Under the pieces are notes generated by a model. It did no database searches, was not told where the DNA came from, and saw only the letters and a program-made list of their open reading frames with translations. A DNA stretch of 64,000 nucleotides from Euphorbia lathyris (taxonomy: Eukaryota > Streptophyta > Magnoliopsida > Malpighiales > Euphorbiaceae): positions 42,007,501 to 42,071,500 of the forward strand of contig NC_088918.1 of assembly GCF_963576675.1 (NCBI RefSeq). The letters are read 5' to 3'. Of the stretch, positions 1 through 11,986 are shown piece after piece (the first letter of the stretch is position 1; every line of letters begins with the position of its first letter). Position numbers and translations under genes: made by a program.

Positions 1-303
1 CATCTGTATCATGGACCCCTTCACCTCAAACATGTTGTTCCCCTCGTTAGGTAGCACAATGCATGAAGAATGTCCCTCTGTTGTGGGTCGGGAGTAATCT
101 CTAATCCTCATGATTGGAGGATTGTTGTTTTCTCCTTCTTCTTTAGGACCAGGCTGAACAACTTGTTCCGGTACTCTTCCAGCTATTCTTCTTTCTCTTT
201 GTCTCTCTCTTTGTCTAGCACGTCGAGCTCCCGCTTGGTTTCGTCTACACGTTCTCTCTAATTTGAGATCGATAGGAAAAACAAGAGGTCCAGCTCTATG
301 CAT
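1..303 (-). CDS. Athila-type Gypsy gag, N-terminal part (runs off the window)
   Basis: An open frame on the minus strand begins at the ATG complementary to 301-303 and stays open for 101 codons to the window edge. The product starts with a short leader, then an Arg/Glu/Gln-rich stretch (about residues 20-45), then a segment with RDYSRPTTEGHSS and FEVKGSMIQM. These resemble the gag N-terminus of Athila-lineage Gypsy elements, where a D-Y-x-R-P motif precedes the retrotransposon gag domain. In that family gag packages the RNA in virus-like particles. The ATG lies about 98 bases after the primer-binding site of the same element, the expected spacing. The rest of the element is outside the window. 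The family call is by motif memory and no database search was run. Confidence 0.7.
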   Translation of the reverse strand, partial: MHRAGPLVFPIDLKLERTCRRNQAGARRARQRERQRERRIAGRVPEQVVQPGPKEEGENNNPPIMRIRDYSRPTTEGHSSCIVLPNEGNNMFEVKGSMIQM

Positions 304-400
304 AAACAAGTTGAGAACTTCTTTTTCCTGCACGCCTTAGCAAACAGATTAAAAACACCCTGTTTCACAGAAATTTTCAGATAAATTTTGTTGCTTTCAA

Positions 401-418
401 TCCCCGGCAACGGCGCCA
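401..418 (-). other. Primer-binding site complementary to tRNA-Asp
   Basis: On the minus strand these 18 bases read TGGCGCCGTTGCCGGGGA, the complement of the plant tRNA-Asp 3' end and the usual primer site of Athila/Tat Gypsy elements. It lies six bases inside the LTR that begins at 425. Confidence 0.85.
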
Positions 419-424
419 AAAACT

Positions 425-1684
425 TGTTGTCCTAAAATGAGACTCTAGCAAGTGTACTAGATACAAGTAATAAAGTGATAAGTCAAGTATCGTCTCCACA
501 GGGATTGAGATCCAAAATAATATAAGAAAATCGTTGCTGAACAGCGTGTGTGTAAAGGTATCTTCTTAGTAAAGTTGATTGTTGAGGTTGGTCAGTTAAG
601 ACAAAAGAGTGCTACTTCTATTAAAGATATAACAAATAGATGACAGTTAAAAGATTGAACAGGCTAAGCACACCCGAACAAGTAGTGTAAGCTCCTAAAA
701 CAGTCCAACGAATCAGTGACAATAACAATGAAGTCAAAGTATCAGCTTTAATGCTCACTTAAGTCAACTCTCGTGTGTTCTTAAGTTTCTAAGATTTACT
801 AGTACCAATAGCGTCCTAAAGGAACATTCTTTCTTGCATTAAGATCGAAGCCGCATTTCTGTTAAGAAAACCTTTGACACAACCATCTAACATGTCTGCT
901 TCGAGGTTGCGAGATTGATAGAGATATCAGTGAAGATGCAAACAGTGTCCTATCATTCATCTATCACATGCATAAATGCCTAAGCATAGAAATATAAACC
1001 CTCATCAACACATCATTGGTAAAACACTATATATTCATTGCAAAGTTATAAGACTTACATCACTGGCCCAGACTGGCCGTGCCCATTCCAAATGGATTAC
1101 TCACTCATATTAAGCAGTGAGCAATAAGAAATTCTTTCAACATTCAGAAACTCCATCTGTGGAGCTCTCTTCTTTCGCCTAGACAGTGACTTTCTTTTCT
1201 AAAAGTATCCCCCTCTTACCTTCCCTTTGCTACATCTACTTAAAGGAAAGGCCGGGGCCAAAATCGATACCCGAAAGTACCCTTACAAAATAATACAAAA
1301 ACAAGTCAATTGTCCAAAAATCTAAACAAACTAGAAATGGTTAGGAATCCTTTCGACCCTTGAACACTCAAGGGTCGAAACTTCTTGTCATCTTGCTACT
1401 TAGGTAACGCACTGATACACCTTTCCACCTGCTGCCTCTGCCACGCCCACTTCTGTCATGTCGATGTCCGTCATCAGATTATCCGACGTTTGACCGCTGG
1501 ATCAGAGAAAGGCTTCAACTCCTCTTGGCAGTAGCGAAACAAGCTATTTCCAGATTGTTTGGCTTTATCTTTACTTATCTGTAAAAAAACACTAATCAGC
1601 CCTTCATTCTCGCAATATAACAGAAAAACACCCCAATTCATTTATAAATATCGTGTTAAAACTTAGTCAATTTCATGCCTAACA
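425..1684 (-). repeat. 5' LTR of the Athila-type Gypsy element
   Basis: Read on the minus strand the block starts TGTTAGGCATG and ends GGACAACA, giving TG...CA termini and 1260 bp, followed by the tRNA-Asp primer site. Its upstream edge at 1684/1685 is where homology to the surrounding Copia protease stops: the Copia copy at 14940 continues through this point and this one does not. The element therefore inserted into the older Copia. The expected 5-bp duplication would be ggttt (1685-1689), but its partner is off the window. Confidence 0.75.
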
Positions 1685-1868
1685 GGTTTCCTCCGATAGT
1701 ACCTGATCCCACTATCTTACCCTTTTCGTTGTCTCCGAAACTTACATTTCCACCTCGTTTATGCACAAGTGTGATGAACTGAGTCTCATCACCAGTCATA
1801 TGCCTTGAGCATGCGCTGTCAATGTACCATAGCTTTGACTTCTCCACGCACCTCAGGCTCACCTGCAA
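1685..1868 (-). pseudogene. Copia protease fragment (Sirevirus-like element 1)
   Basis: The minus-strand frame carries WYIDSACSRHMTGD, the aspartic-protease active-site region of Copia pol, with DSA where DSG is usual; the intact-length copy at 15066 has the same DSA. The frame is the same as that of the gag upstream (1872-3617) and is separated from it by a TAG. It breaks off after about 60 codons where the Gypsy LTR inserted. Integrase, reverse transcriptase and RNase H would lie beyond the left window edge. Confidence 0.8.
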
Positions 1869-1871
1869 TTT

Positions 1872-3617
1872 AAACTATTCATCTTTAGGTACCCAATTCT
1901 TTTTGGGTCCTCGTTTGTTAGCATGAACAGGTGAAGCATCATATTTTATTTTGTGACGACATACATTTATGGTGTGGCCATCTTTACCACAATAGTCATA
2001 AGAAATTACCCTTTGAGGTTATTTCCTCTTTTGGTCAGCATGGTGGTGCTGAGCATACCAACACACATTTATGGTGTGTCCTCTCTTTCCACAATAGTCA
2101 CACTGACTGGTCTGCTGAGTGTACCATTTATGCTGACTAGTACCTTGATACTCAGCATTTGGATACAACCTTTTCTTAGCCGATGTACTCAGCTGGTTCT
2201 GTAAAGATGTGATGTCCTTTCTCAGCTTCTTTGAGTCTGATTGGACTTCCGAGACAAACCGATGCACGATTTTTAGATTTTCATCCTGCCTGGTGTTGTC
2301 TTGAAGTAGATGTCGGAGGTCACTCAGTTTGACCTCTTCAATCTCATCACATCGTCTGCTGAGTGCTCGTATTTTCTTATTACACTTTTTGGTCAGTGTA
2401 TAGAGATCACTCAGGGCATTAACCATTTCATTTCTGAGCAAAACAAGGGATGTTACCTCATTGGAGTGTTCTTCTTGGTCAGATCCCTCTGAAAGGTCAG
2501 CTTGCTCAGATCGACAGTGATCAGCAGATTCGTCAGCCATTAAACATATGTTTGCTGACTCAGTGGCATTAGCTTCTGATGAGGTTAACTCATCACTATC
2601 ACTCCATGTTGCCACCATTGCTTTTCTGCTACCTTTCTTTTCTTTCTTCAGAGTGGGACAGCTTGATTTAATGTGCCCTGTTTGATGGCATTCAAAGCAA
2701 GTGACAGGCTTCAAGCTGTCCTTCTTGTATCTGCTGTCACTGGACTCAGCTTTGTATTTATCGCTTCTTTTGAATGGCCTTTTACTGTTCTTGTCATTCT
2801 TTCTAAACATCTTCTTCATCTTCCTGGTGAACATGGCCATCTCCTCATCATCTGATGAGTCAGCTTCTGTTGAGTCAGCTTTCATGACAAGAGATTTGTG
2901 TTTCCTATCCTCAGACTTTTCTTTAGCCTCAAAGTTCTTCATAGAGATCTCGTGGGTCAGCAGAGACCCTATGAGCTCATCATATTTGTATGTGGTCAGG
3001 TCTTGAGCTTCTTCCACATCTGTCTTCTTAGCTTGCCAGCTCTTGGGGAGACTTCTCAAGATTTTCTTCACCTGTTCTTCTTTTGTGAAGTTCTTGCCGA
3101 GTCTCTTAAGCTCATTTATGATGTTGGTGAACCTTGAGTTCATCTCAGAGATGTCTTCATTTTCATTCATCTCAAACAGCTCGTATAGTCTCATGTGTTG
3201 GTTCACCTTGGACTCCTTGACCTTGCTTGTTCCTTCATAGGTCACCTCCAGCTTCTTCCAGATTTCCTGTGCTGACTCACAACCTGAAATTTTATTGTAC
3301 TCTGAAGCATCTAACGCACAGTGAAGCATATTGATAGCCGAAGCATTATTTTGCAACTTTTTAAGGTCATCCTCTGACCACTTAGACTCACTCTTGATAG
3401 ATTTTACTCTATCAACAATTTCATAAGGAACAAACGGGCCTTGGACTATAGCCAGCCATGCACTCATGTTTGTTGCCTGAATGAAGTTTTTCATTCTATT
3501 TTTCCAAAATGTATAGTTTGACCAGAAAAACAGAGGAGGTCGACTAATCGATAATCCCTCAGGGAGTATCCGTGTTGTTTGATTTCCAGGAAGGAAACGA
3601 GTGATGTTCTCAGCCAT
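1872..3617 (-). pseudogene. Copia gag (Sirevirus-like element 1)
   Basis: The minus-strand ORF starts at 3617 and runs 532 codons to a TAA at 2019-2021. The same frame continues to a TAG near 1873, so the natural gag is about 580 residues. Near residues 23-45 it has a gag/UBN2-type N-terminus (RPPLFFWSNYTFWKNRMKNF). A first CCHC zinc knuckle, CFECHQTGHIKSSC, lies near residue 308. Further CCHC knuckles follow, CDYCGKRGHTINVC and one beyond the TAA. The gag forms the virus-like particle and binds RNA. The 5' LTR and primer site lie immediately upstream. A sister copy, clearly diverged but collinear, is at 15121-16860. Confidence 0.88.
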
Positions 3618-3666
3618 TTACAGGGATCAGCTCAAGATAGTTTTATCTTGAATAGTGAGCTACTGT

Positions 3667-3678
3667 GCTCTAATACCA
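3667..3678 (-). other. Primer-binding site, initiator tRNA-Met type
   Basis: The minus strand reads TGGTATTAGAGC, one base off the consensus TGGTATCAGAGC used by most plant Copia elements. It lies two bases inside the LTR that begins at 3681. Confidence 0.85.
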
Positions 3679-3680
3679 CT

Positions 3681-5129
3681 TGTTGGTCTCGTGTAATGTA
3701 ATAGGATTAGTTCCAAGAGGGGGGGTTATGAACTAATGTAATTTTTTCGCTTAATTATGCTGACTTAATTTAACTCTTTAAATAACTTCACTCAGTTCTG
3801 GTCAGCAAGGCTGAGTGTGATGTAAGACAGCTTTAGTCAGAGGCTGGCTAGAACTGTTTCACTTGTGAGTTGGGAAATAACACTTAAGGTCAGCTTCCAA
3901 CTCAGCACTCTGATTACTCAGCGTCGGCTTATACAAATTATATACTGAGTAATTTAAGCAAGCAACACATACATATATATATCAAGAGAAGGGTTAGAGA
4001 TTACTCAGCAGACTTATCCTGGTTCGGCCTCACCGCATACGTCCAGTCCCCAGAATCCTTCCGGGCTTTTTCAATCCACTACTGAGCTCTTTAAAGGTAG
4101 AGCACAAACCGTTTACAAAGCAATTGAGTATGCAAGAGTACCGTCCTCTATTCGTCTAATCAATCCTACTGAGCGCTATAACCGAACACTCAGATTTTCT
4201 CTACTGCTGAGTACTAAAACCGAGTACTCAGCTTGACTCTCTCAACCTTTACAATTGATACAAGATTTGTTCTTTCTAAACGAAGAACACTTTAGATGAA
4301 TACAAATTCACTCTAGAATTTTACACAGAGATTGGATTTGGGTGTAAGAACTTGCTTTTTTCTATTTAGACAGCTTCTATTTTGGATTTTCACTCTTGTG
4401 AAGATTTGCTTTTCTGTCTGTGCTTTCTTGTATTTCGGCAAAAGATCCAAGTGATGAACTTGTCCTTTTATAGCAATTTCTGAAGCTCCAATGATTTGAA
4501 TTCGGACATATCCGTTGAATTCAAACGGTCTTCTTTCGTAATTGATAGGTCAGCGTTCAGTAATTGCAGGTCAATCCTGTCGTCTGAATTTAGCAGGCGC
4601 CAGGCTTGCTAGTTTCGTCTTTTTGCGCCAGATTTCATCTTCTAGCGCTAGGTTTGTCTTCTTGCCAAATGTCAGGTGATCCATGCGTCTCGAAAAGGTC
4701 TCTTGGCGTAATTCCGAGGCTTTTGAATTGGTGCAGACCTTTGTCGGACTTTGTCTTCTAGTCAACGGATCATTGGTGCTGTCCCGACGAACACTCAGCT
4801 TGACTTAATTGATGTTGCCTTTTAAGATCTCCTTTGACGAGGCTGAGTTACGTTCTACTCAGCTTCTTCGGTCAGCTTTATCTTCAAGCGTTTGTTCTGA
4901 AGAAGACTTTTCTTTTATGATGCTGAGTTGTGTTCTACTCAGCTTCCGTGGCTCATGCTGACTTCGTTCTGTCTTACTTTTTATTCATGTTCTTATTTAT
5001 TAATATACTCAACATTGAACAAACACATTAGTACAATTAAATCAAAGCACATAAATTTAATTGTCTTAATCATAGGATTGACTTAAATAATTTTGTCAAA
5101 TCAAAATCATGTGGAAATGTGTTTCAACA
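3681..5129 (-). repeat. 5' LTR of Copia element 1
   Basis: The block starts tgttggtctc and ends gtttcaaca on the plus strand (TG...CA termini), 1449 bp. It is collinear with, but clearly diverged from, the 1.34-kb LTRs of Copia element 2 (6551-7893, 16923-18260). Shared features include a G-run near the plus-strand start and the closing segment with tgtggaaatgtgtttcaaca. The next five bases, tctgt (5130-5134), should be the target-site duplication; the partner is off the window. The target was the LINE relic that continues at 5130. Confidence 0.85.
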
Positions 5130-6550
5130 TCTGTGCCCCTAAGAAACTATGAGGTCTGGGTTTTCGACATCTGCACCAATTCAACTTGGCACTACTCACC
5201 AAACGAGCTTGGCGAATCCTTCAAAATCTGCAGTCCCTAACAGCCCGTCTTCTTAAAGCCATGTATTTTCCTTACACGGATTTACTTAATTCAAACTCGG
5301 GACATAACCCGTCCTTTATCTAACGAAGCATACTCTCTTGTAAGCCCTTACTGATTAATGGTCTAAGAAGGAAAGTGGGCGACAACACCCAAACTCATAT
5401 TTGGGGAGACCACTGGTTGCCGGTCATTACCAAATCTGAATATCACAAGCGCTGTATCCCTTGATCTACCTATTGGTAGTGTACATGATTTGATAACTAC
5501 TGATGGTCACTGGAATCGTAATGTGCTTCACAACCTATTCAATGATAGAGACCAAAGAATTATCCTCTCAATTCCACGATCAGGCATGCCTTAGACGAAC
5601 TCCTGGTACTAGGGATTGGAAAACTCAAGTATGTACTCTGTCAAGTCTGGCTATTGGCTCCTTACCTCTAGTAGATACCTCCAATATGATCTCGGGCTTG
5701 AAGACTAGAATGTCATATGGGTGGTTCAAGCTGCTCCAAAGGTTAGGAATTTCATCTAGAGACTTCTCTCGGGTTGCTTACCTGTTATGCAGAACCTCAT
5801 TCTAAGGCACAACAATCTTTCACCACTCTGCCTCGTATGCAAAGCCTGAGTTGAAGATGAGAACCATACGTTCTTCTTCTGGCCCGAAGCTCAGCTCCTA
5901 TGGCAACTGTTCTTTGGGGACTGCAGAATGAATTCAATTTCTGATTTTGCACCTTGGCTCTCAGCAACCTTGAAAAGTACAGACCCTGCAAATGCTGGTA
6001 AAATTGTATGCTTAACCTAGTGGTTGCGGAAGAACTGAAACAGCTTAGTCTGGAATCATACAAGATTCCAAGTAGCGAAAGTCCTTGCATGAGCATTACA
6101 GGATCAGTCAAATTGGTTATGGGCTAAAGAACATCACGCATCAATCAACCTCTATCAGTCTTCTCACCAGGCGAAATGTGAAAAACCAGACCAAGGACGT
6201 CTGGCTTCTAACATGATATTGGTATTTTCTAAGAAGCCGGCTACAACTATTGTGTACTATTTATCTGAGACACGAGGGCAATTACAGCTTCGCGAAACAT
6301 GCAGCTCTTGAAGGAAATTACGAACCAATCATAGCCAAAGCAATGGCTGTAAAAGATGCACTATCCTGGCTCAAGACACATAACTTTGCTAAAGTCAATT
6401 TACGTTCTGATTGCCTCTCGGTGGTGCAAGCCATCAACAACAATAACCATTCCCTATCATATCTTTCTGACATTATTTCTATTTGTATTAGTTTATTACA
6501 TGAGCTAAAAGATGTTTTTATCTCATTTGTTAAATGTTCATCGAATTGTG
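5130..6550 (+). pseudogene. Decayed LINE reverse transcriptase C-terminus and RNase H, first part
   Basis: Interrupted plus-strand frames recover the end of a plant LINE ORF2. From 5150 to 5430 comes the post-RT segment (LALLTKRAW, LLKAMYFP, NPSF, VGDNTQTHIWGDHWLP). From about 5640 to 5950 comes a zf-RVT-like segment with degraded Cys/His positions. From 6250 to 6550 comes an RNase H-like (RVT_3) domain with AIAKAMAVKDAL-like and LRSDCLSVVQAI motifs. Several stops and frameshifts make it non-functional. The left end is cut by Copia element 1. The right end is cut at 6550 by Copia element 2, after which the same frame resumes at 18266. Confidence 0.75.
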
Positions 6551-7893
6551 TGTTGGTCCCGTATAACGTGACAAGGTTAGTTCCAAGGGGGGGGGGGGGG
6601 AGATAGGAACTATTTAAAATTTTGTCCGTTAAGGCTGACTTCTTTTCTTTGAGAAAAGGTTTACACAGCGGCGCTAAGTAGATTTAAGACACAAGCTTAG
6701 TCAACTGGTGACTAAGTCTGCTTCTTTCCTTGAGTCAGGAGATAGCACTCAAGTCTATTCCTGAACTCAGCTTCTTAGTGCACTCAACTCAGCGTGAGTT
6801 CGTTACTTAGTCAGTTTTAATAGCAAGCAATATATAAAAGAGTTTAAAGGTTAGAAATATGTTACTCAGCAGACATATCCTGGTTCGGCCTCTCCGCCTA
6901 CGTCCAGTCCCCGGAACTCGTTCCGAGCTTTTTGAATCCTCTACTGAGCTCTTTAAAGGTAGAGCACGAAACCTTTTACAATAGAAGCTGAGTATACAAG
7001 AGTACCTTCCTCTATTCCTCTACTCACTCCTATACCTACCGCTGAGTACTATAACCGAGTACTCAGCTTCTCCTTTCTATTCTTCTAGAAATGATAAGTG
7101 TTTGTCCTAAACAACAATTGCTAAGACACTTTAGATGAATGAAATCACTCTAGACTTTTACACAAAGATTGGAATTGGTGTAAGGTTTGCTTTGCTTTTC
7201 TCACAGAACTTCAAGTATGAATTTGGTCAGCGTTTCGACTTGATTGAAGATCTGCATTGAATGAAGCATTTGAAAGGCCTATTTATAGTGACACTTCGAA
7301 CACCGATGATTTTGAATTTCGAAATAACCGTTGGAGGCTAACGGCTTCTTGTCGCTATCATTCTGGACGTGCTCAGTGTCGTTGGCCAATGAAATTCTTG
7401 TATCTTCTGTCTATGGCAGTGCTCAGCAGCTTTTCGTCAGATGAACAGAATGTTTCGCCATTTATAGTAAAATCCTCCAGACAACTTACTGCGTCTTCTG
7501 AGCTTTACCCAAGGTAGAAATACTTTGTCTACAAGTTGGTTCTGTTCTCCCGCTGACTTGTACTTCTTGTCGTTCAACTCAGCAGCTTCATCTTGAAGCA
7601 ATTGATAGAAGGCTTCTCGATCCTTCTTCACGCTGAGCTAGTGCTTTGCTTAGAACGACTGCGTTTTGTCTTCCTGGGTTGTGAGGTCTTGATCTGTTGA
7701 CTTGGGCTTGACTTCCTCTTATGGGCCTTTAGGCTTTTTATCTTAATGTCTTATAAATCAAATTAACTCAACATTGAACAAACACATTAGTGTGAATAAA
7801 TCAAAGCATTTAAATTTAATGTGTTTAGAATACTTTTATCAATTACATAAATAATTTTGTCAAATCAAAATCATGTGGAAAGGTGTTTCAACA
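6551..7893 (-). repeat. 3' LTR of Copia element 2
   Basis: 1343 bp, starting tgttggtccc and ending aggtgtttcaaca on the plus strand. It pairs with 16923-18260; the largest difference is the length of a G-run near the plus-strand start (about 13 versus 10). A minus-strand TATAAATAG box is present near 7285. Confidence 0.95.
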
Positions 7894-7908
7894 AACTCCC
7901 CCATTTTG
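7894..7908 (-). other. Polypurine tract of Copia element 2
   Basis: The minus strand reads CAAAATGGGGGAGTT directly before the 3' LTR, the expected plus-strand priming tract. Confidence 0.85.
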
Positions 7909-8525
7909 ATGTTGGCAAAAATATTCAGTAAGGAACTCAGTGTTGAGCTCCCCCATAATAGTTGACCTTGTTTTACTCAAGATACTCCCCCGTAAGGGTT
8001 GAGCTACTGACTTAGTTTTACTTTAAACATTTCAAGGTTTAATCAAGTAAGTCTAAGGTCATTTTTCAGAAATAGGTCAGCTCATGGAACATATTTTATT
8101 TAACTCAGTTAAGATGAGGTCAGTTCATGGAACATATTCTATTTAACTCAGTTAAGATGAGCGGAAGATTTAGATAACAGAGTACGCTGAGTATATCTTT
8201 GTTCAATGAGTTTAAGAAGACATATAAAAGAGGTCAACTTATAGATCAACACAGCAGACAATCATGAAGCAATGTAAGCACATAACACAGTTGATTCAAT
8301 GAAGATACGTTAAATATTCAGCACAAAACATAAGTAAGCATCACATAAGTTTAGTCAATTTGAAAAAGGTAGATGCATTGCATAGTTTTGGATTAATGGT
8401 CAGCACAGCAAAATACATAAGGAAAAGACTACAAGTTTTAAAATCTAAGTCTAGCAATCCTAGTCAAGCTATTTTTTCTTGCTGACTTGAGCAAAATGCT
8501 CTTTTGCTTTTCCCTTTGATTTCTG
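7909..8525. other. Untranslated region between third ORF and polypurine tract
   Basis: About 600 bp of AT-rich, Copia-internal sequence. A block containing ggtcagttcatggaacatatt...tttaactcagttaagatgag occurs twice in tandem (8071-8115 and 8116-8160 approximately). No convincing coding frame. Confidence 0.6.
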
Positions 8526-11504
8526 CTAACTTCCAGATGCTTCTCCTGTTTGCTGAGTTCTTTGAGCTTGTTCTTTCTCCCCCGTTTTGCCACCATCAGG
8601 AGGAGGAGGAATGAAGGTATCGTTGAGGGCAGCACGAGTTAATCGAACAGAGAATGCCTTAAGCTTGCGCGTGCTTTCATTTATACCATCAAAAACAGGA
8701 ATACCATCATCCAAGATTTCACGGGGAACCCTAATAGCCGAGGCACTGAGCATACTCAGGATGTATTCTTAAGACTTCCCAACCCAGGTAATACTGTCAG
8801 TCAGCATGGCAAAAGCTTGATGAAACATCTTAAGCAGAGCCGAGTCATAATACTGACGTTGAGCATTCGAGTGGCGCACATGGTTGAAAGTGACTTGAGA
8901 ATACTTCAGAATTTCATTCGTTTTGAGTTGGTCAGTTTCCATCTCTTCCCTACTCAAGTTGAGTAGACGGACATCCTCACTAATTTGCTCAATGGAACAT
9001 TGGGAGGAGGAAGAGAGTTGCTCGTTGGTTCTTGCTTACTCAGATTGAAGCTGGTTGAAGAGTTGATGAACTTCAGCAGAAGTTGCATACAAGGAGTTCG
9101 CAGCTGACAGGTTTTGAAGTTGACCCTGAAGAGAGTTCATGTGATTGACCATTGTCAGCTGGAGTTCGGCCAGCTTTGTTATTGATTCCTGCTTGGGCTG
9201 TTGAGACTGGAGTGAAGTCATGACACTCAGAAGATCTTTAAGACCTTTAATTTCTGTGAGAAGCTGAGTGCCAGACGAAAGTTGAGTTGGCTCAACAGGA
9301 ACTGACCCAGTGGCGTCGGCATTGGTTTGATGGAGGTCCTGGAGTAGAGCTTGAGCTGAGTCAATGATTCTTCGACCAGACTCAGTGGCATTCAGATAAG
9401 CATAGGATCCATCGTTGTTTGGCCCAAATGCCGGAGTATGAGTGGAACCGGATGGAGGAGGTGTTTGGTTCAGTTCATTATTTGAAGTACCATCATGATC
9501 AGCGGCTGGACTTGAGTTTAGATTGCCAGCAGGAGCTGACTGGTTGATATTCTGCACTTGGGGCTATGGAAGAGGATGATCGGCAGAATTATCTACTTGC
9601 TCAGAGTCAGGCTGAAGCTGACTGGTTTGAGGAGGTTGAGGTGTTTCAGCACTGACCTGAGCAGGTATTTCCTTAGCTAGATCAACATGTTGAGGAGCAG
9701 GAACTTCGAGTACTTGCTCGGTATCACCTTGGCTTAGAGGAGCAATTGAGTCGGCATGTTCCTTAGGCTGAGAAACAGAGGCTTGCTTTTCCTGTTGCTC
9801 TGGTGGAGACTCAGTGGGATTTGAGAAGAATTTGAAATGCATATCTGAGAGGTCAGTGATCGGATCCCGCAGTGGGGAGTCACCCATATGATCAATGACA
9901 GGGGATTTATGTGCCTTCTTCTTAAGTCTCCTTAATCTCTTAGTCTTTTGAGGAGAGGGGTCAGCAGGAATGGACTCAATTGAGTCAGTAGGTGAAGGTG
10001 CCCCTTGATCAACATGATCATTTGCTGTTGGCTCAGCTTCTTCTTCAACCTGCTCAGTGTTGGTTGTTTCATGCTGCTCAACATCCGCTATCTCATGTTG
10101 CTCAGCATCCACTGTCTCCTCAGAATCAAACTGACCACCCAGTTCATCTTCATCTTGGTCAGTGGGGTTTTTCTCAAAAACAATGCCCTGACTTCTCACA
10201 AAATGAGAGTCTTCAGAGATAACAACTCCAAGTGGGGGTACGTCGATAGGACTTAACTCAGAAGAGACCTTCTTCTTCTTTCTCAGTGGTTGCTCAAGAG
10301 TGTCCTCTTTTTTTTCTTCTTCCTCAGGCTCAGCTTGCCTTTTGAGGTTTTCTGCTGACTTAGGTCCAACTTGACCTTATGCAACTTGAGGCTTTGTTCC
10401 TCTAGATACAAACCGAACCTTCATCGGTGGTGCATCATCGTCTTTGGAAGAGCTTTGAACAACTTTCCTTTTTCTATCCTGCTTGTCAGCTTGAGTTTTC
10501 CTCTTTTTCTTTCCTTCTCTGGTTTGCATCCCTTCGGTTTCCTGAACAACGGCCCCTTTTCCTTTCTTGGGCACAATTGGTTGATCATAGAATAAACCAA
10601 ACAATGCAGATGCAGTAATTTCTGTGCCCCAGGTGTGGATTTCCTCAACCAAGCTCACCCGGTGATCTTTGAGGATTCTGGTAATAATGGAGCCTAACCT
10701 AAGGGTTCCAGTACTTCTTTGAAACCCACCGATTATAAAGACTGGAATGTTGATCGGCTTATAGGTCAGCATGTGCCAGATGAAGCACTGCTCAAAGTTT
10801 GATGCTGAGTTGGTGGAGTTGACCTTTGGAAAGAGGAAATTGGTCAGTATGTAGTGTGCCATCTTTTGATGTTGACCCATGGAGGTACTCGATATTTCCC
10901 CTACATGACCAGGAGGTTTGCAAAACTCAGTGGGATAGGTAATCTTTTCTTGGTCACCTGATTTGCGAAGTATAGCTCCTTCGTTTTTCAGTTTTAGCAG
11001 TGAGGCAAGGTAAGAAGGGTTGATGAAGATGTCTTTCCCTTGAACCTTGGTGACCATGTAGTCCCGGTCATCGTCAACGGCTCTTAGGTTAGTGTAGAAC
11101 TCCTTCACTAACTCAGGGTAGGTGGCCTCTCGAGTTGAGAACAGCTCGGTCCAGCCGTTCTTTGAGATCCACTCACAGAAGGGTTGCTCAGCTTCCACAA
11201 ATCCCTTCGAGAACCAGCGGGAGTGGTCAACTTTGTATCCCCTTACACTGCTATAAACCAGGGAGTAGGTACGTTCCACCGGTTTCTTTGCCTTGTCCTG
11301 CCTTTGTTTCCCTTTCGAGGAGGTAGCTTGGTCAGCCTTGGTTTTCTTGCTCGGTGTAGTGACCTTAGAGTGGTCATGCTGACTAGTTTCTTGAGACTTG
11401 GTGGGAGTCTCGCTATATTCCTGCTGAGCAGGAGATGGAGGATTTTCATCGGAGCGGTTGTCGTCGTAACCGGCACTGGAGACATTCTGAGAATCGTTAG
11501 ACAT
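8526..11504 (-). pseudogene. Third (env-position) ORF of the Sirevirus-like element, plant-transposon-protein domain
   Basis: One continuous minus-strand frame of 992 codons from ATG 11504 to TAG 8526-8528, interrupted by four in-frame stops at 10377-10379, 9564-9566, 9036-9038 and 8769-8771. Each is a TAA or TAG that a single C-to-T change could have made from a Gln codon. Residues 1-80 are Ser/Gln/Lys-rich and low complexity. Residues about 85-290 form a folded domain (VRGYKVDHSRWFSKGF, YPELVKEFYTNL, NPSYLASLL, CFIWHMLTYKPINIPVFIIGG) like the putative plant transposon protein family found in env-position ORFs of Sireviruses and Athila. The rest is Gln/Ser/Glu-rich with a probable coiled coil near residues 700-830. 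No clear signal peptide or membrane span was seen, so an envelope role is not supported; its function is unknown. Confidence 0.8.
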
Positions 11505-11986
11505 GATTCTTAGAGAAGTTTGGGAATTTTTAGAGAAGAGAGTATTTGAATACCAGAAATTTCTAAGCGTAAAGAGATAAAAGTGGGAAATCGTCCACTA
11601 TTTGTAGAGGTGTCGAGTTGATCTGAAGCGTTGAGGTGGCCGTTTGACCTCGAGATACTCAATCGACAAAGATTCTGGCATTTATGACACATTCGTCGCA
11701 TGTATTTTCTAATTATTGCGCTTACGTCATCCTAGGTGTCTATTTAATTCGCGTGTTTCGTATTAAATTTTGCAACGGATCTTTACTCAGTGTTAAGGAT
11801 TCCAAACGTTTAAAGTTCTGAGTAGTCAGTGTTACGCAAAGGAATTAGTCGTGTGCTTAGTAGCTCAGCTTAAGATAACCACTCAGCGTGTATATCTACT
11901 CAGCATGTAATAGTTATTGATTTAGCACAAATCAATTAGCATGGTAATTCACTCAGCATGCATATATAACATATTATACTTGGAAT
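11505..11986. other. Spacer between pol and the third ORF
   Basis: 480 bp of AT-rich Copia-internal sequence containing repeated ctcagcatg/actcagcgt motifs. No coding frame was recognised. It may hold the acceptor or leader for expression of the third ORF. Confidence 0.5.

Noticed and set aside
2701..3006. 101-codon plus-strand ORF opposite Copia gag
   Set aside because: Antisense shadow of gag; Leu/Ser/Phe-rich composition typical of the reverse frame.
11184..11513. 109-codon plus-strand ORF opposite the third ORF of Copia 2
   Set aside because: Antisense shadow of the long minus-strand frame.
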